Below are positions 52,458 to 60,660 of a stretch of 64,000 nucleotides of DNA, in pieces (the first letter of the stretch is position 1; every line of letters starts with the position of its first letter). Under the pieces are notes generated by a model. The model was not told where the DNA came from, did not search any database, and was given only the letters and a program-made list of their open reading frames with translations. The stretch comes from Streptoverticillium olivoreticuli subsp. olivoreticuli (GTDB lineage: Bacteria; Actinomycetota; Actinomycetes; Streptomycetales; Streptomycetaceae), in contig NZ_CP031455.1 in NCBI RefSeq assembly GCF_003391135.1, forward strand, positions 6,494,001-6,558,000, read 5' to 3'. Both the position numbers and the translations under genes were made by a program.

Positions 52458-53957
52458 GTGCCTGAATTCCGTGTGGACGGCGTCTGCGCCACCACCACTC
52501 CTGAACCGCCGGTCGAACCGGTCTCACCCGCGCCGTACCGATGGCGTTGGGTCGCCCTGTGGGTGCTGCTGGCCGCCGAGGCCATGGACATGCTGGACGC
52601 TCTGGTCGCCAATGTCGCGGCGCCGTCGATCCGGGCCGACCTGGGCGGCGGCGCGAGCATGACGCAGTGGCTCGGCGCGGCCTATGCCCTGGCCATGGCG
52701 GTCGGACTGGTCACCGGTGGGCGGCTCGGCGACATCATGGGCCGGAAGCGGATGTTCCTCATCGGTGCGTCCTGTTTCACTGTCGCGTCGATGCTGTGCG
52801 CGGTGTCCGTCTCGTCCGGGATGCTGATCGGTGCCCGGGGCCTGCAGGGCCTGTTCGGCGCGGTGATGATCCCGCAGGGCCTCGGCATCATCAAGGAGAT
52901 GTTCGACGGCAAGGAACTGGGCCGGGCTTTCGGGATGTTCGGGCCGGTGATGGGCCTGTCCACAGTGGGCGGTCCGATCCTGGCCGGCGCGCTGATCGAC
53001 GCCGACCTCTTCGGCACCGGCTGGCGCATGATCTTCGCTGTCAACCTCCCGCTCGGCCTGCTCGCCCTGCTCGGCGGGTGGAAATTCCTGCCCGAATCCC
53101 GCTATGCCGCCCCGCCACGCCTGGACCTCCCCGGCGTCGCTCTGGCCTCGCTCGGCGCGCTGCTGGTGATCTTCCCACTGGTGCAGGGCCGCGAACTGGG
53201 CTGGCCCGCTTGGACGTTCGCGTCGCTGGCCGCCGGGGTCGCCGTGTGCGTGGCCTTCGGCCGGTACGAGTCGCGCAAGGCGAAGGCGGGCGGGGACCCG
53301 CTGGTGGTGCCCGCGCTGTTCCGTAAGCGCGCCTTCTCCGGCGGCCTGGTGGTGGGCGCGGTCGTCTTCGCCGCACTGACGGGCTTCTCGCTGGTCCTCA
53401 GCCTGTTCCTGCAGGCAGGGCTCGGTTGCCCGCCGCTGAAGGCGGGGCTGGGCAGTCTGCCCTGGTCGCTGGGCATGGTGCTCGGCTTCGTCGTCATCCA
53501 GGCCACGGAGAAGCACGGCATCGTCGAAAGACTGGGCCGCAAGGTCATCCAGGTCGGCACGGCCGTCATGGCCCTGGGCCTCGGCGCGCTCGCCCTCACC
53601 CTGTACGTGGCCGGTACGGAGGTGACCATCTGGCGAACGGCTCCGGCGCTGGTCGTCGCCGGCCTCGGAATCGGCCTGGTCATGGGCCCGTTCTTCGACA
53701 CGGTCCTCTCCGCCGTCGAACCCCACGAGACCGGCACGGCCTCCGGCACCCTCACCGCCGCCCAGCAACTCGGCAGCGCACTCGGCTCCGCGGTACTCGG
53801 CACCGTGTTCTACTCCGCCCTCGGCGACCAGGGCACGACCGCCCTCGGCTACGCCCGCACCATGCAGCTCACCCTCGGAGCCGGCGCCGGCCTGCTGGCC
53901 CTGGCCTTCCTGGCTTCCTTCCTGCTGCCCCGCCCTGGTGGCCTGCAGGAACACTGA
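52458..53957 (+). CDS. MFS efflux pump, DHA2 (EmrB/QacA) type
   Basis: A 499-residue protein with 14 predicted helices. AMDMLDALVANVAAPSIRADL is the D-x-x-x-x-x-x-A-L-P-type motif D1 region and GGRLGDIMGRKRMFLIG is motif A. GTG at 52458 follows AAAGGGA. It stands alone between two hairpins. Proton-driven export of a drug or metabolite is expected. No regulator is adjacent. Confidence 0.88.
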   Translation: MPEFRVDGVCATTTPEPPVEPVSPAPYRWRWVALWVLLAAEAMDMLDALVANVAAPSIRADLGGGASMTQWLGAAYALAMAVGLVTGGRLGDIMGRKRMFLIGASCFTVASMLCAVSVSSGMLIGARGLQGLFGAVMIPQGLGIIKEMFDGKELGRAFGMFGPVMGLSTVGGPILAGALIDADLFGTGWRMIFAVNLPLGLLALLGGWKFLPESRYAAPPRLDLPGVALASLGALLVIFPLVQGRELGWPAWTFASLAAGVAVCVAFGRYESRKAKAGGDPLVVPALFRKRAFSGGLVVGAVVFAALTGFSLVLSLFLQAGLGCPPLKAGLGSLPWSLGMVLGFVVIQATEKHGIVERLGRKVIQVGTAVMALGLGALALTLYVAGTEVTIWRTAPALVVAGLGIGLVMGPFFDTVLSAVEPHETGTASGTLTAAQQLGSALGSAVLGTVFYSALGDQGTTALGYARTMQLTLGAGAGLLALAFLASFLLPRPGGLQEH

Positions 53958-53967
53958 TCCGGGCAAG

Positions 53968-54001
53968 GAGGTCTTCCGGCAACTCGCTGCCGGAGGACCT
54001 C
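53968..54001. terminator. Hairpin after the DHA2 pump gene
   Basis: GAGGTCTTCCGGCA-ACTCGC-TGCCGGAGGACCTC, 14-bp stem with one G-U pair. Confidence 0.75.
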
Positions 54002-54108
54002 AGCCCGCGGGCGGCATCGGTGGCGCCAGGGGTCGCGGTCGATGTGCTGAGTGTCGTGCTCTTCGGGCGCGGGCCTCGGGCCCATCGGGCGTTTTCCGCC
54101 CGTCCGCT

Positions 54109-54609
54109 TCAGAGTTCGCGCATCCGCGCGTCGTACTCCGCGTGCGGCCCCAGCCCGTACGCGGCACGATGCTCATCGAGCCGTTCCGGGTCCTCGATCG
54201 GACGGGGCTCGCCGTTCCGGTACTGCGTACCGAACCGCTGCTTCTCTCCGCGATTGACCAGGCACCTGTCTGTCAGCAGGGCAAGATGTCCGCGCTCGGC
54301 CTCCTCCGACTCGACCGCGGCCGTCAGGAGTACGAGTGCACGCTCCTGGAGCTCGCGGTGTTCGTCGGCGTGCTGGCAGATGATCCACGCTGCCGTGGCT
54401 CCCTCCTTGCCGACGAGGGAGTGCCCGGGCCAGGTACCGAGCGCGTCGAGCACTCCGGTGAACCAGGCACAGTTCTCGCCGTCCGCCGCACGCATCGCGT
54501 CGATGTCCGCTTCGACGTTGCCGTCTTCGCGGACTCCTCGGGCGTTCTGATCGACGGCCATCCGCCGAAGCAGCTCATCGGTGAGTAGGGGCAGTTCCGG
54601 GTCGGTCAT
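54109..54609 (-). CDS. DUF6624 family protein
   Basis: A 166-residue soluble protein. IICQHADEHRELQERALVLL followed by LALLTDRCLVNRGEKQRFGTQY is the DUF6624 signature (HAD...Q..AL.LL...LTDR..VN.G..Q.YGTQ). Its function is unknown. It begins 18 bp after the GNAT gene stop on the same strand and may be the last gene of the RiPP-like operon. Confidence 0.82.
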   Translation of the reverse strand: MTDPELPLLTDELLRRMAVDQNARGVREDGNVEADIDAMRAADGENCAWFTGVLDALGTWPGHSLVGKEGATAAWIICQHADEHRELQERALVLLTAAVESEEAERGHLALLTDRCLVNRGEKQRFGTQYRNGEPRPIEDPERLDEHRAAYGLGPHAEYDARMREL

Positions 54610-54627
54610 GGGTCAAGTCCTCTTCCG

Positions 54628-55167
54628 TCAGTGGGGGACGTGCTCCAGAGCCTTGAACTTCTGCCCTAGGTCAACAATCGGCTCGGCGCGGCGGGCCATC
54701 AGGTACACACGGGAGTTGGTGCGTTGCACCTCGTGCACCAGCGTGAACCCTTGCGTCTCGTAGTAGTTCACGAGTCCGCGGAAGTGACAGCCGCGCCGCA
54801 CCCACTCCTTGCCTTCGCGGGCGGCGCGGTCCACGGCCCACAGGGCGATCACCGTGCCGGGCCTCCGCCGACGGTAGGCCGGGTCGGTCACCGTCGTGTA
54901 CAGGTAATCGGCGGGTTCGCTCAGCTCGTGCTCGGTCCACCCCCACGGGGGAGTCTGCCCCTGCACGGTGGTGCACCCGATGATCCGGCCGCTGTCCTCT
55001 TCTAGGACCCACATGTCGCCATCGCTGTTCTCCGTCTGACCGACGAGGTCGGCGACGCTCTCCCGCCAGCTCGGGATGCCTCGGGCGTCCATCCACGCGC
55101 AGCGAGCGAGAATCAGGTTCTCGACGGCGGGGGCATCGGTGGCTGTTGCGAGACGCATGGCGAACAC
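54628..55167 (-). CDS. GNAT-family N-acetyltransferase
   Basis: A 179-residue protein. The fold is supported by MRLATATDAPAVENLILARC at the start, DPAYRRRRPGTVIALWAVDRAA (acetyl-CoA pyrophosphate loop R-x-x-G-x-G/A variant), and YYETQGFTLVHEV at the end. GTG at 55167 follows AGGAG; an ATG three codons later is an alternative. It lies 59 bp after the Asn-synthetase-like gene. In lasso peptide albusnodin a GNAT acetylates the product, which gives a precedent for this pairing. Confidence 0.8.
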   Translation of the reverse strand: MFAMRLATATDAPAVENLILARCAWMDARGIPSWRESVADLVGQTENSDGDMWVLEEDSGRIIGCTTVQGQTPPWGWTEHELSEPADYLYTTVTDPAYRRRRPGTVIALWAVDRAAREGKEWVRRGCHFRGLVNYYETQGFTLVHEVQRTNSRVYLMARRAEPIVDLGQKFKALEHVPH

Positions 55168-55226
55168 ATCGGCTCCTGTCGGTCGAGCGCGGGTGGCGAG
55201 GGCGGAGGCCCCCGCCACCACATTGG

Positions 55227-56792
55227 TTACACGAAGGCGAGGGCTGCGAAGTGGAGGTCGAGGACTTCCAGGAGCTGGGCGTCACCGTCCTCCCGGTAAG
55301 GCCCTTCGGACAGTCGCACGACGGCATTCCGCAATCCGTCAGGGTCCACCAGTTGCTCTTCGAAGAGAGGTGACCCTTCATGGAGCATCTTGGCGAACAG
55401 CGGTCGGGCATGTGTCGTCAGGGAGTGCTGGACGACTTCGGCGAAGGACTCTCTTTGCCGGGACTCGGTGACGTCCGGGCTGAGACCGAGGGAGGCGAGA
55501 CGACGGCGCTGGAGCTGCTTCAGCTCGCGCCAGTCCATCGGCAGCCATTCGCCGAGCTGGACCATACCCGGGGCGGCGAAAGGATGGACGGGCCAGATCC
55601 CCGCCTTCATCAGGACGGGTGCCGTGGTCTCCAACGACAGCAGCGTCATGCAATTGGCGGGAGCCGGTGGTGCGATGCCGTCGTCCGCGTATTCCAGCGC
55701 GGCCCGCGCCCGAGGCCCGATCCAGGGTAGCCCGTCGCTGAGCTCGCCCATGGACTTGTGGGGGTACTCGTCCTGCGACAGCGCCACCATCTCGTCGCCG
55801 CCGAGCCCGGTGACGACCGCCTGGGCCCCGTGCTCGGCCAGAACTTCGGCCAGTCGGGTGAACGGGTGGTGCAGAGGCTCCTCGTACGGGCTGATCCGTT
55901 CGCCTCGCACACGGGCGCACCCAGGCATAAGGGGCGCGTAGTCCATGGCATCGATCAAGTGGTCCTGCTCGGCGAACGGCAGGGCCTTGAGGATCTCCGT
56001 GCGTCGTCGGACCTGGTGTGCGCGCCCCGGTCCCCAGATCAGAAGGGCCGCGGTGGAAAACCTGCCGGGGCAGCGCTCCGCGAGTCGGGTGCCCACGGTG
56101 CCGGAGTCGAAGCCACCCGTCAGGTGAAGCACCGTCTCCACCTCGTCGAGCGGCCGGAGGTCGAGGGCATCGTCGATCGCGTCCACGAACGCCCCGAGCA
56201 CGTCGGCATCCGGCGTGAGTTCGCGCGGTCCGCCGTGAAGCGCGGGCTCCGGGTACCGCAGGTACAGGTGACCGCCGAACGTCGCCGTCGAACGCTCGGT
56301 GACCCGCTGGATGCCCCGGAATACGGTCTCTGTGCCGTACCGAGGCCGGTAGATCAGAAGGCGGGCGACCTCGCGGGGGCTGAGGCCGGCGGCGTGGCCG
56401 GTGAGGTCGGCCATGTCCCATGAGCCGTACAGGCTCGTGTCGTCGTGTGCGACGTAGAGGGGTGCGATCCCGCAGGGTCCGTTGGTGACACGGCACGGGA
56501 GCCCGGGGGCCGTCTCCACGAGCACATAGTCCGCGGGCCACTGCTCGGCCAGGGCGCGGGCTTTGTCGTACTCCCCGGGGGTGGTGCTGTGGAGCGCCGA
56601 CTGCGCGGTTGGCCTGCCCGCGACGCGCTCACGCACGACGAGCAGCGTACGGGTGCCGTCGGTCACGGCGGCCTGTTCGAGCATCGGGTGCCCGAACGGC
56701 ATGATCTCGCTGGTGCCGTCAGCTGTGGTGTAGCGGCAGCCGTTCCACGTCCAGGCCGTGTTCGTGTACGGGGTGAGGCGCAACTTGATCAA
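55227..56792 (-). CDS. Asparagine-synthetase-like amide-forming enzyme (peptide-modifying candidate)
   Basis: A 521-residue protein. The N-terminal class II glutaminase-like domain begins MIKLRLTPYTNTAWTWN and has no Cys2, so it cannot hydrolyse glutamine. The synthetase half carries VLHLTGGFDSGTVGTRLAER, the SGGxDS-type pyrophosphate loop with Thr for the first Ser, and VVTGLGGDEMVALSQDEYP. This is the pattern of lasso cyclase-like enzymes that adenylate a peptide carboxylate. TTG at 56792 follows GAGGGAGG. A hairpin separates it from the upstream precursor-like gene. Lasso B1/B2 proteins are not seen nearby. Confidence 0.82.
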   Translation of the reverse strand: MIKLRLTPYTNTAWTWNGCRYTTADGTSEIMPFGHPMLEQAAVTDGTRTLLVVRERVAGRPTAQSALHSTTPGEYDKARALAEQWPADYVLVETAPGLPCRVTNGPCGIAPLYVAHDDTSLYGSWDMADLTGHAAGLSPREVARLLIYRPRYGTETVFRGIQRVTERSTATFGGHLYLRYPEPALHGGPRELTPDADVLGAFVDAIDDALDLRPLDEVETVLHLTGGFDSGTVGTRLAERCPGRFSTAALLIWGPGRAHQVRRRTEILKALPFAEQDHLIDAMDYAPLMPGCARVRGERISPYEEPLHHPFTRLAEVLAEHGAQAVVTGLGGDEMVALSQDEYPHKSMGELSDGLPWIGPRARAALEYADDGIAPPAPANCMTLLSLETTAPVLMKAGIWPVHPFAAPGMVQLGEWLPMDWRELKQLQRRRLASLGLSPDVTESRQRESFAEVVQHSLTTHARPLFAKMLHEGSPLFEEQLVDPDGLRNAVVRLSEGPYREDGDAQLLEVLDLHFAALAFV

Positions 56793-56818
56793 GGTGTTCC
56801 CTCCCTCGGGGATAAGCC

Positions 56819-56855
56819 CGAGGGGCACGGCGTTCGGACCGGACCGTGCCCCTCG
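56819..56855 (-). promoter_or_regulatory. Hairpin between precursor and enzyme genes
   Basis: CGAGGGGCACGG-N13-CCGTGCCCCTCG, 12-bp perfect stem. RiPP operons often have such a partial terminator so that precursor mRNA exceeds enzyme mRNA. Confidence 0.68.
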
Positions 56856-56868
56856 AACCTGGACGTGA

Positions 56869-57030
56869 TCAGGTAGCTGTCGTGTCGTATGTCTTGGCCC
56901 CGTCCGAAGAGCCCGAGGTCTTCTTGTACTCGTAGGACTCGCTCGGCGTCTGAACACGTCGGTGCGCCTTCGTCGTGAACAGCTTCTCGAAGCTGCGGGC
57001 GCGTTTCGGCGGCGGTGCGAATTCGTTCAC
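56869..57030 (-). CDS. 53-residue precursor-like peptide
   Basis: Begins VNEFAPPPKRARSFEKLFTT and ends with SGSSDGAKTYDTTAT. It has a basic leader-like N-terminal part and a Ser/Thr/Asp/Gly-rich C-terminal part, a split typical of RiPP precursors. GTG at 57030 follows GAGGAGGAG, a very strong ribosome site. No cysteine is present, so thiazole or lanthionine chemistry by Cys is excluded. It stands directly upstream of the Asn-synthetase-like gene, separated by a hairpin. The lasso leader YxxP motif is not seen and the Asp positions do not fit a 7-9 residue ring well. Confidence 0.62.
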   Translation of the reverse strand: MNEFAPPPKRARSFEKLFTTKAHRRVQTPSESYEYKKTSGSSDGAKTYDTTAT

Positions 57031-57100
57031 TGTGCTCCTCCTCGTGCTCTTCGGCGCAGGGGCATTCCCCACGCTGTCGTGCCCTTGCCGACCTGCCCGG

Positions 57101-57187
57101 CTACCGCGACCGTTCTCCAACAGCGAGGGCAGGAGTCTTGTGGCAGCTGTGTTGGACGACTTGACCGCCGATGCTCGCCCCGGTCAT
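57101..57187 (-). CDS. Possible 28-residue peptide
   Basis: MTGASIGGQVVQHSCHKTPA..., starting two bases after the stop of the preceding small gene. Only its position in the chain of coupled genes supports it; there is no ribosome site of note. Confidence 0.28.
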   Translation of the reverse strand: MTGASIGGQVVQHSCHKTPALAVGERSR

Positions 57188-57189
57188 GG

Positions 57190-57453
57190 TCAGTCCGGCT
57201 GTCGCATCCGTTCTCCTGGCGTGCCGATGCGCGGCCTCCCCCACGGCGTCTCGGGTGCGCTGTCGGGCAGGGGCATTCTGAGTGAGACGTAAGCCGTGTG
57301 GCGTTGCGCCCCGCATCCCGTGCACCGATCGATGCCGTGCGAACTCGTCCAGCCCCTTGCGTGGACACATCGACGAATCACGAGCCGCCCTGCGGCGATG
57401 CGGGTCGCGGCGGCCGTATCGCGCGCCGATCGCGCCGGGGCGAGGGCCGTCAC
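57190..57453 (-). CDS. Small Cys-containing protein
   Basis: An 87-residue protein with CVHARGWTSSHGIDRCTGCG (C...CxxC) in the middle. GTG at 57453 overlaps the preceding stop (GTGA). It is a member of a chain of short coupled genes between the XRE regulator and the precursor-like gene. Confidence 0.52.
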   Translation of the reverse strand: MTALAPARSARDTAAATRIAAGRLVIRRCVHARGWTSSHGIDRCTGCGAQRHTAYVSLRMPLPDSAPETPWGRPRIGTPGERMRQPD

Positions 57454-57650
57454 GAGTGGACCAACCGCTTGTGGCGGGCGAATTCGAGGTCCAGGGCCTT
57501 CGCTTCCGCGTGGTGACCGAGGGCTGCGGACCCGTAGTACCTGGTGCGGAGTTCGGCGCACCGCAAGCACCACTGATTCAGGCGCACGACTGCGGGGTGC
57601 CCCTGCCCGTCGTGGCTTTCCGGCGCCCTGCCGACCGTGCTCGATCTCAC
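57450..57650 (-). CDS. Small Cys-containing protein
   Basis: A 66-residue protein with LNQWCLRCAELRTRYYG and a helical, His/Lys-rich end. The W-C-L-x-C-A-x-L core matches the 58-residue protein at 22487-22663. GTG at 57650 follows GGGAG and overlaps the preceding stop (GTGA). Confidence 0.6.
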   Translation of the reverse strand: MRSSTVGRAPESHDGQGHPAVVRLNQWCLRCAELRTRYYGSAALGHHAEAKALDLEFARHKRLVHS

Positions 57651-58075
57651 TGGCTTGCTCCCTCGGTGCTGGTCTCCGCGCCCTGAACCGTCTGCGTCAA
57701 GGGGTACAGCGCAAAAGCGGGGACGCCGAGCAGCCATTCACGGAAGCGGGCCTTGTCAGCTGAGTGAAGGGCGATCTCGTCCTCGTCGGGTGCGACCAAG
57801 CCCTGAACCTCGCGGCCCTCCAGAAGTCGCTCGGCTTCCGGCCAAGCCTTCCGGTCGGCACGAGCGGAAGCCGTGGAGTCGACGTCGTACAGCGCGGCGC
57901 GCACAACCCAATCCCGTGCCGCGGCCACCCTGCGGAGCGCTGCCATCTTCTCCGCGGCGTCACGGCAATCGCTCACGCACGCGTACAACACCACCGGGAC
58001 GCGTTCACCCCAGTGGCCATGCGCGACGTTCGCGAGGTTACGGCGGCGCTGGAGATCACTGCCTGTTCTCGTCAT
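57647..58075 (-). CDS. Resolvase-N-terminal-like small protein
   Basis: A 142-residue protein. RVPVVLYACVSDCRDAAEKM, DWVVRAALYDVDST and AERLLEGREVQGLV follow the fold of the serine-recombinase N-terminal domain (VxLYxRVS...), but the catalytic Ser environment is altered (YACVSD) and no DNA-binding domain follows. Such truncated proteins are common beside XRE genes in streptomycetes. Recombinase activity is unlikely. Confidence 0.62.
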   Translation of the reverse strand: MTRTGSDLQRRRNLANVAHGHWGERVPVVLYACVSDCRDAAEKMAALRRVAAARDWVVRAALYDVDSTASARADRKAWPEAERLLEGREVQGLVAPDEDEIALHSADKARFREWLLGVPAFALYPLTQTVQGAETSTEGASQ

Positions 58076-58242
58076 AGCGATAACCGTGCCGCGACACGGC
58101 GCAGCGGTACAGAAACGAGGCGGACGACTTCGTGAACTCCCTCGGTTGTAACTCGCCTCTGCTGTACGAGCGTTGATGGTTCAACCGAGCCGGGTCGTCC
58201 GCCACGTACCAGCGGTGTGGATTTCGATCCCGTACTGTCCGG

Positions 58243-59475
58243 TTACAGGGCGGTCCTCCTGGTCGCAGGCGAGAAGCCGTCAATCCCGGGGCGTACGCCG
58301 ATCAGCTTGGACACGCGGCGCAGGCGCGCGGTGGAAGCGCGATCGACCTTCTGCACGATGACGCCCGGCAGGGCCTGGTGCCGAGCCCACTGGGGAGCTT
58401 CGGTCAGCGCCTTCTCGAGGACGTCGAGGGACGCGTCCCACATCTTTGCGTCGGCCATCGCCATGGCCTTGTCCATGGCATACCGGTTACGAGCCGCTTC
58501 GGTGAGTTGGGAGGTGTCCGTGATGGCATCAGCCAGCGCGAGAGCTTTCCCTGTCTCCCCCAAAGCCACGTTGATTCCGACTGCTTGCGTGGTTGCCGTC
58601 ACCGGACCGAACAGCGTTCCGTGGGCTCGGTGTTCGTTTCCCATCCGCGCCCCCGTGGCGTGCGACTGGGACAGGAAAGCCGCCGCTCGGTCCTTGTCTC
58701 CCATCCGGGAGGCAACAACGGCGGCGAAATTCACGTGCGAGCCATAGACCGTGAGCTGTTCGGGAGTCGCCTTGGAGAACCGGGGCTCGATGTCGACTGC
58801 GGCCTTCTCGGCGAGAGCGAGGGCGGCAGGCAGCCGTGCGTCACGCAGGTAGACCCAGGAACGCCCCGAGGCCACCAGCGCGGGGCGTAGCCCGTCGGCC
58901 GAACTCTCGGCAGCTGACTGCGCGTGCCCAATAGCCGCGTAGGCGAGATCCCTCGCACCCACCAGATTTGCGACGTAGGCCGCGAGTCGGTAGGCGTCGG
59001 CCAGAAGGCCCCACGCCTCGGCCTGCTCGCCGACAGGCTGAATGTGAAGGTGGGCTGCTGCTTGGGCGACGAGGGGTGCGGTGATCGCTCCGGCCTCGCT
59101 GTAGTGACCCTTCCAGTAGAGGTTCCAGCAACGGTCGATCGCATCCTGAAGCCCGGCTTCGGCTGGGGCCTCGATGCTGTCCGGGAGGAGGCCGGCGGCC
59201 GTGTCGTGCACAGCCTGTGACAGCGCCCGGAGCATCATGCGGTCATCTCGCCGCATGGCCCGCCGGGGCGCTTGCTGTCCGAGGATGACGGAGGTGTCGA
59301 CGCTGAGCGCATCGGCGATCGCCATCAAGGTGGGAAGGGTGAACTGCTTGTCCTGTTCGGCCTTCTGGATGGTGACGATGGACAGGCCCGTCATCTCCGC
59401 GAGGTCGGACTGGCGTACGTCCTCGCCCCGTAGGATCTTGATGCGCTGCCCGTTGGTGTAGTCGCTCCACTGCAT
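58243..59475 (-). CDS. XRE-family regulator with helical repeat region
   Basis: A 410-residue protein. Helix-turn-helix GEDVRQSDLAEMTGLSIVTIQKAEQD lies near the N-terminus, followed by TPR-like helices (AEAWGLLADAYRLAAYVANLVG and further). ATG at 59475. It heads the leftward gene set ending in the Asn-synthetase-like enzyme and is divergent from the TrmO-like gene. It probably controls the small-gene and RiPP-like unit. Confidence 0.85.
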   Translation of the reverse strand: MQWSDYTNGQRIKILRGEDVRQSDLAEMTGLSIVTIQKAEQDKQFTLPTLMAIADALSVDTSVILGQQAPRRAMRRDDRMMLRALSQAVHDTAAGLLPDSIEAPAEAGLQDAIDRCWNLYWKGHYSEAGAITAPLVAQAAAHLHIQPVGEQAEAWGLLADAYRLAAYVANLVGARDLAYAAIGHAQSAAESSADGLRPALVASGRSWVYLRDARLPAALALAEKAAVDIEPRFSKATPEQLTVYGSHVNFAAVVASRMGDKDRAAAFLSQSHATGARMGNEHRAHGTLFGPVTATTQAVGINVALGETGKALALADAITDTSQLTEAARNRYAMDKAMAMADAKMWDASLDVLEKALTEAPQWARHQALPGVIVQKVDRASTARLRRVSKLIGVRPGIDGFSPATRRTAL

Positions 59476-59686
59476 AGTCGAGTCAACTCCGTTCTGGAAC
59501 CTGGAACGTCGCCTGTTCTTGAACGGTACCTGTGGTCGCCTGTCCGGTGAGTCAAAGCCTGCTCTGTGGCACGGTGTCCCCATGACCCGCGGCGACCCGA
59601 AGCCTCCGTACCCAACTCCACTTGCCGTCGCAGCAGTCCTGGCACGAATTCGAACAGCCCATGACCCGATCGAGAGGACAGGCCGT

Positions 59687-60175
59687 ATGACTGACATGAC
59701 AGGTCAGGGCATTCAAATCGTCCCCGTCGCCCACGTCGTCGGCGGGCGCGTGGAACCCACCGACGACTACTGGGGCGGTGCGCAAGCGATCATCCGTATC
59801 GACGGCGACCGTTTCCCTCCGCAGGCCACGCAAGGGCTCGACGAGTTCTCCCACCTTGAGATCGTCTTCCACTTCCACCTCACGGACCCGTCCGACCTGA
59901 ATCTCGCCGCGCGCCGCCCGCGCGACAACCCGGACTGGCCGGAAGTCGGCACCTTCGGGCACCGGAACATGCGCCGCTTCAATCGGCTCGGGGTGTCGCG
60001 GTGCCGCCTGCTCAAGGTCGACGGGCTCGATCTGCACGTCGAGGATCTCGACGCTGTGGACGGCACGCCGGTGATCGACATCAAGCCCTGGTTCGAGGAA
60101 ATGGGGCCGAGGGGCGAGGTGCGTCAGCCGGCGTGGACGGGCGAGATGCTCGGCGACTACTTCGCGACAAGCTGA
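59687..60175 (+). CDS. TrmO/TsaA-like SAM-dependent methyltransferase
   Basis: A 162-residue protein: GLDEFSHLEIVFHFHL and FGHRNMRRFNRLGVSRCRLL, then DLDAVDGTPVIDIKPW, are the TsaA/YaeB signature (E. coli TrmO methylates t6A in tRNA). ATG at 59687 follows GAGAGGACAGG. It is shorter than E. coli TrmO, lacking the C-terminal extension, as usual in bacteria. Divergent from the XRE gene. Confidence 0.85.
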   Translation: MTDMTGQGIQIVPVAHVVGGRVEPTDDYWGGAQAIIRIDGDRFPPQATQGLDEFSHLEIVFHFHLTDPSDLNLAARRPRDNPDWPEVGTFGHRNMRRFNRLGVSRCRLLKVDGLDLHVEDLDAVDGTPVIDIKPWFEEMGPRGEVRQPAWTGEMLGDYFATS

Positions 60176-60180
60176 CCACC

Positions 60181-60651
60181 GTGTCCCGCACAGACCACTA
60201 CGACGACCCCCGCGCCCCCGCCCCCAACTCCCTCGTCGTCGCGGCGGCTGCCGTCGTCACGGATGAGCACGGGCGCGTGCTCCTGCAGCGGCGGGCCGAC
60301 AGTGGGCTGTGGGCGTTGCCCGGTGGTGGCATGGAGATGACCGATTCGCTGCCCGGCGCGGCCGTGCGAGAGGTCAAGGAGGAGACCGGGCTCGACGTTG
60401 AGATCACGGGGCTCGTCGGTACGTACACCGATCCTCGGAATGTCATCGCGTACAGCGACGGCGAAGTGCGCCGGCAGTTCGCCGTCGTCTTCACCGCGCG
60501 GATCGTCGGCGGCGCGCTCGCCCTCTCCGACGAGTCGACAGAACTCCGCTTCGTCGCCCCGCACGAGCTGGACGCCCTGCCCATGCATCACACCCAGCGG
60601 CTGAGGCTCCAGCACTACCGGGAGCAGCGCGCGCAGGCGTACTTGGGGTGA
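60181..60651 (+). CDS. NUDIX hydrolase
   Basis: A 156-residue protein. The NUDIX box is GGMEMTDSLPGAAVREVKEE followed by TGL. The REVxEE core is intact, while the first acidic position of the Gx5Ex7 part is Asp. GTG at 60181 starts six bases after the TrmO-like stop, so the two are one transcript. Substrate unknown. Confidence 0.88.
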   Translation: MSRTDHYDDPRAPAPNSLVVAAAAVVTDEHGRVLLQRRADSGLWALPGGGMEMTDSLPGAAVREVKEETGLDVEITGLVGTYTDPRNVIAYSDGEVRRQFAVVFTARIVGGALALSDESTELRFVAPHELDALPMHHTQRLRLQHYREQRAQAYLG

Positions 60652-60660
60652 CGCATCGCG

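Noticed and set aside
54109..57030. Ordinary lasso peptide cluster
   Set aside because: No B1/B2 proteins nearby, no YxxP leader motif, and no Asp/Glu at ring position 7-9 after a suitable Gly.
57647..58075. Functional site-specific recombinase
   Set aside because: Only a degenerate N-terminal fold is present, without the catalytic Ser setting or a DNA-binding domain.
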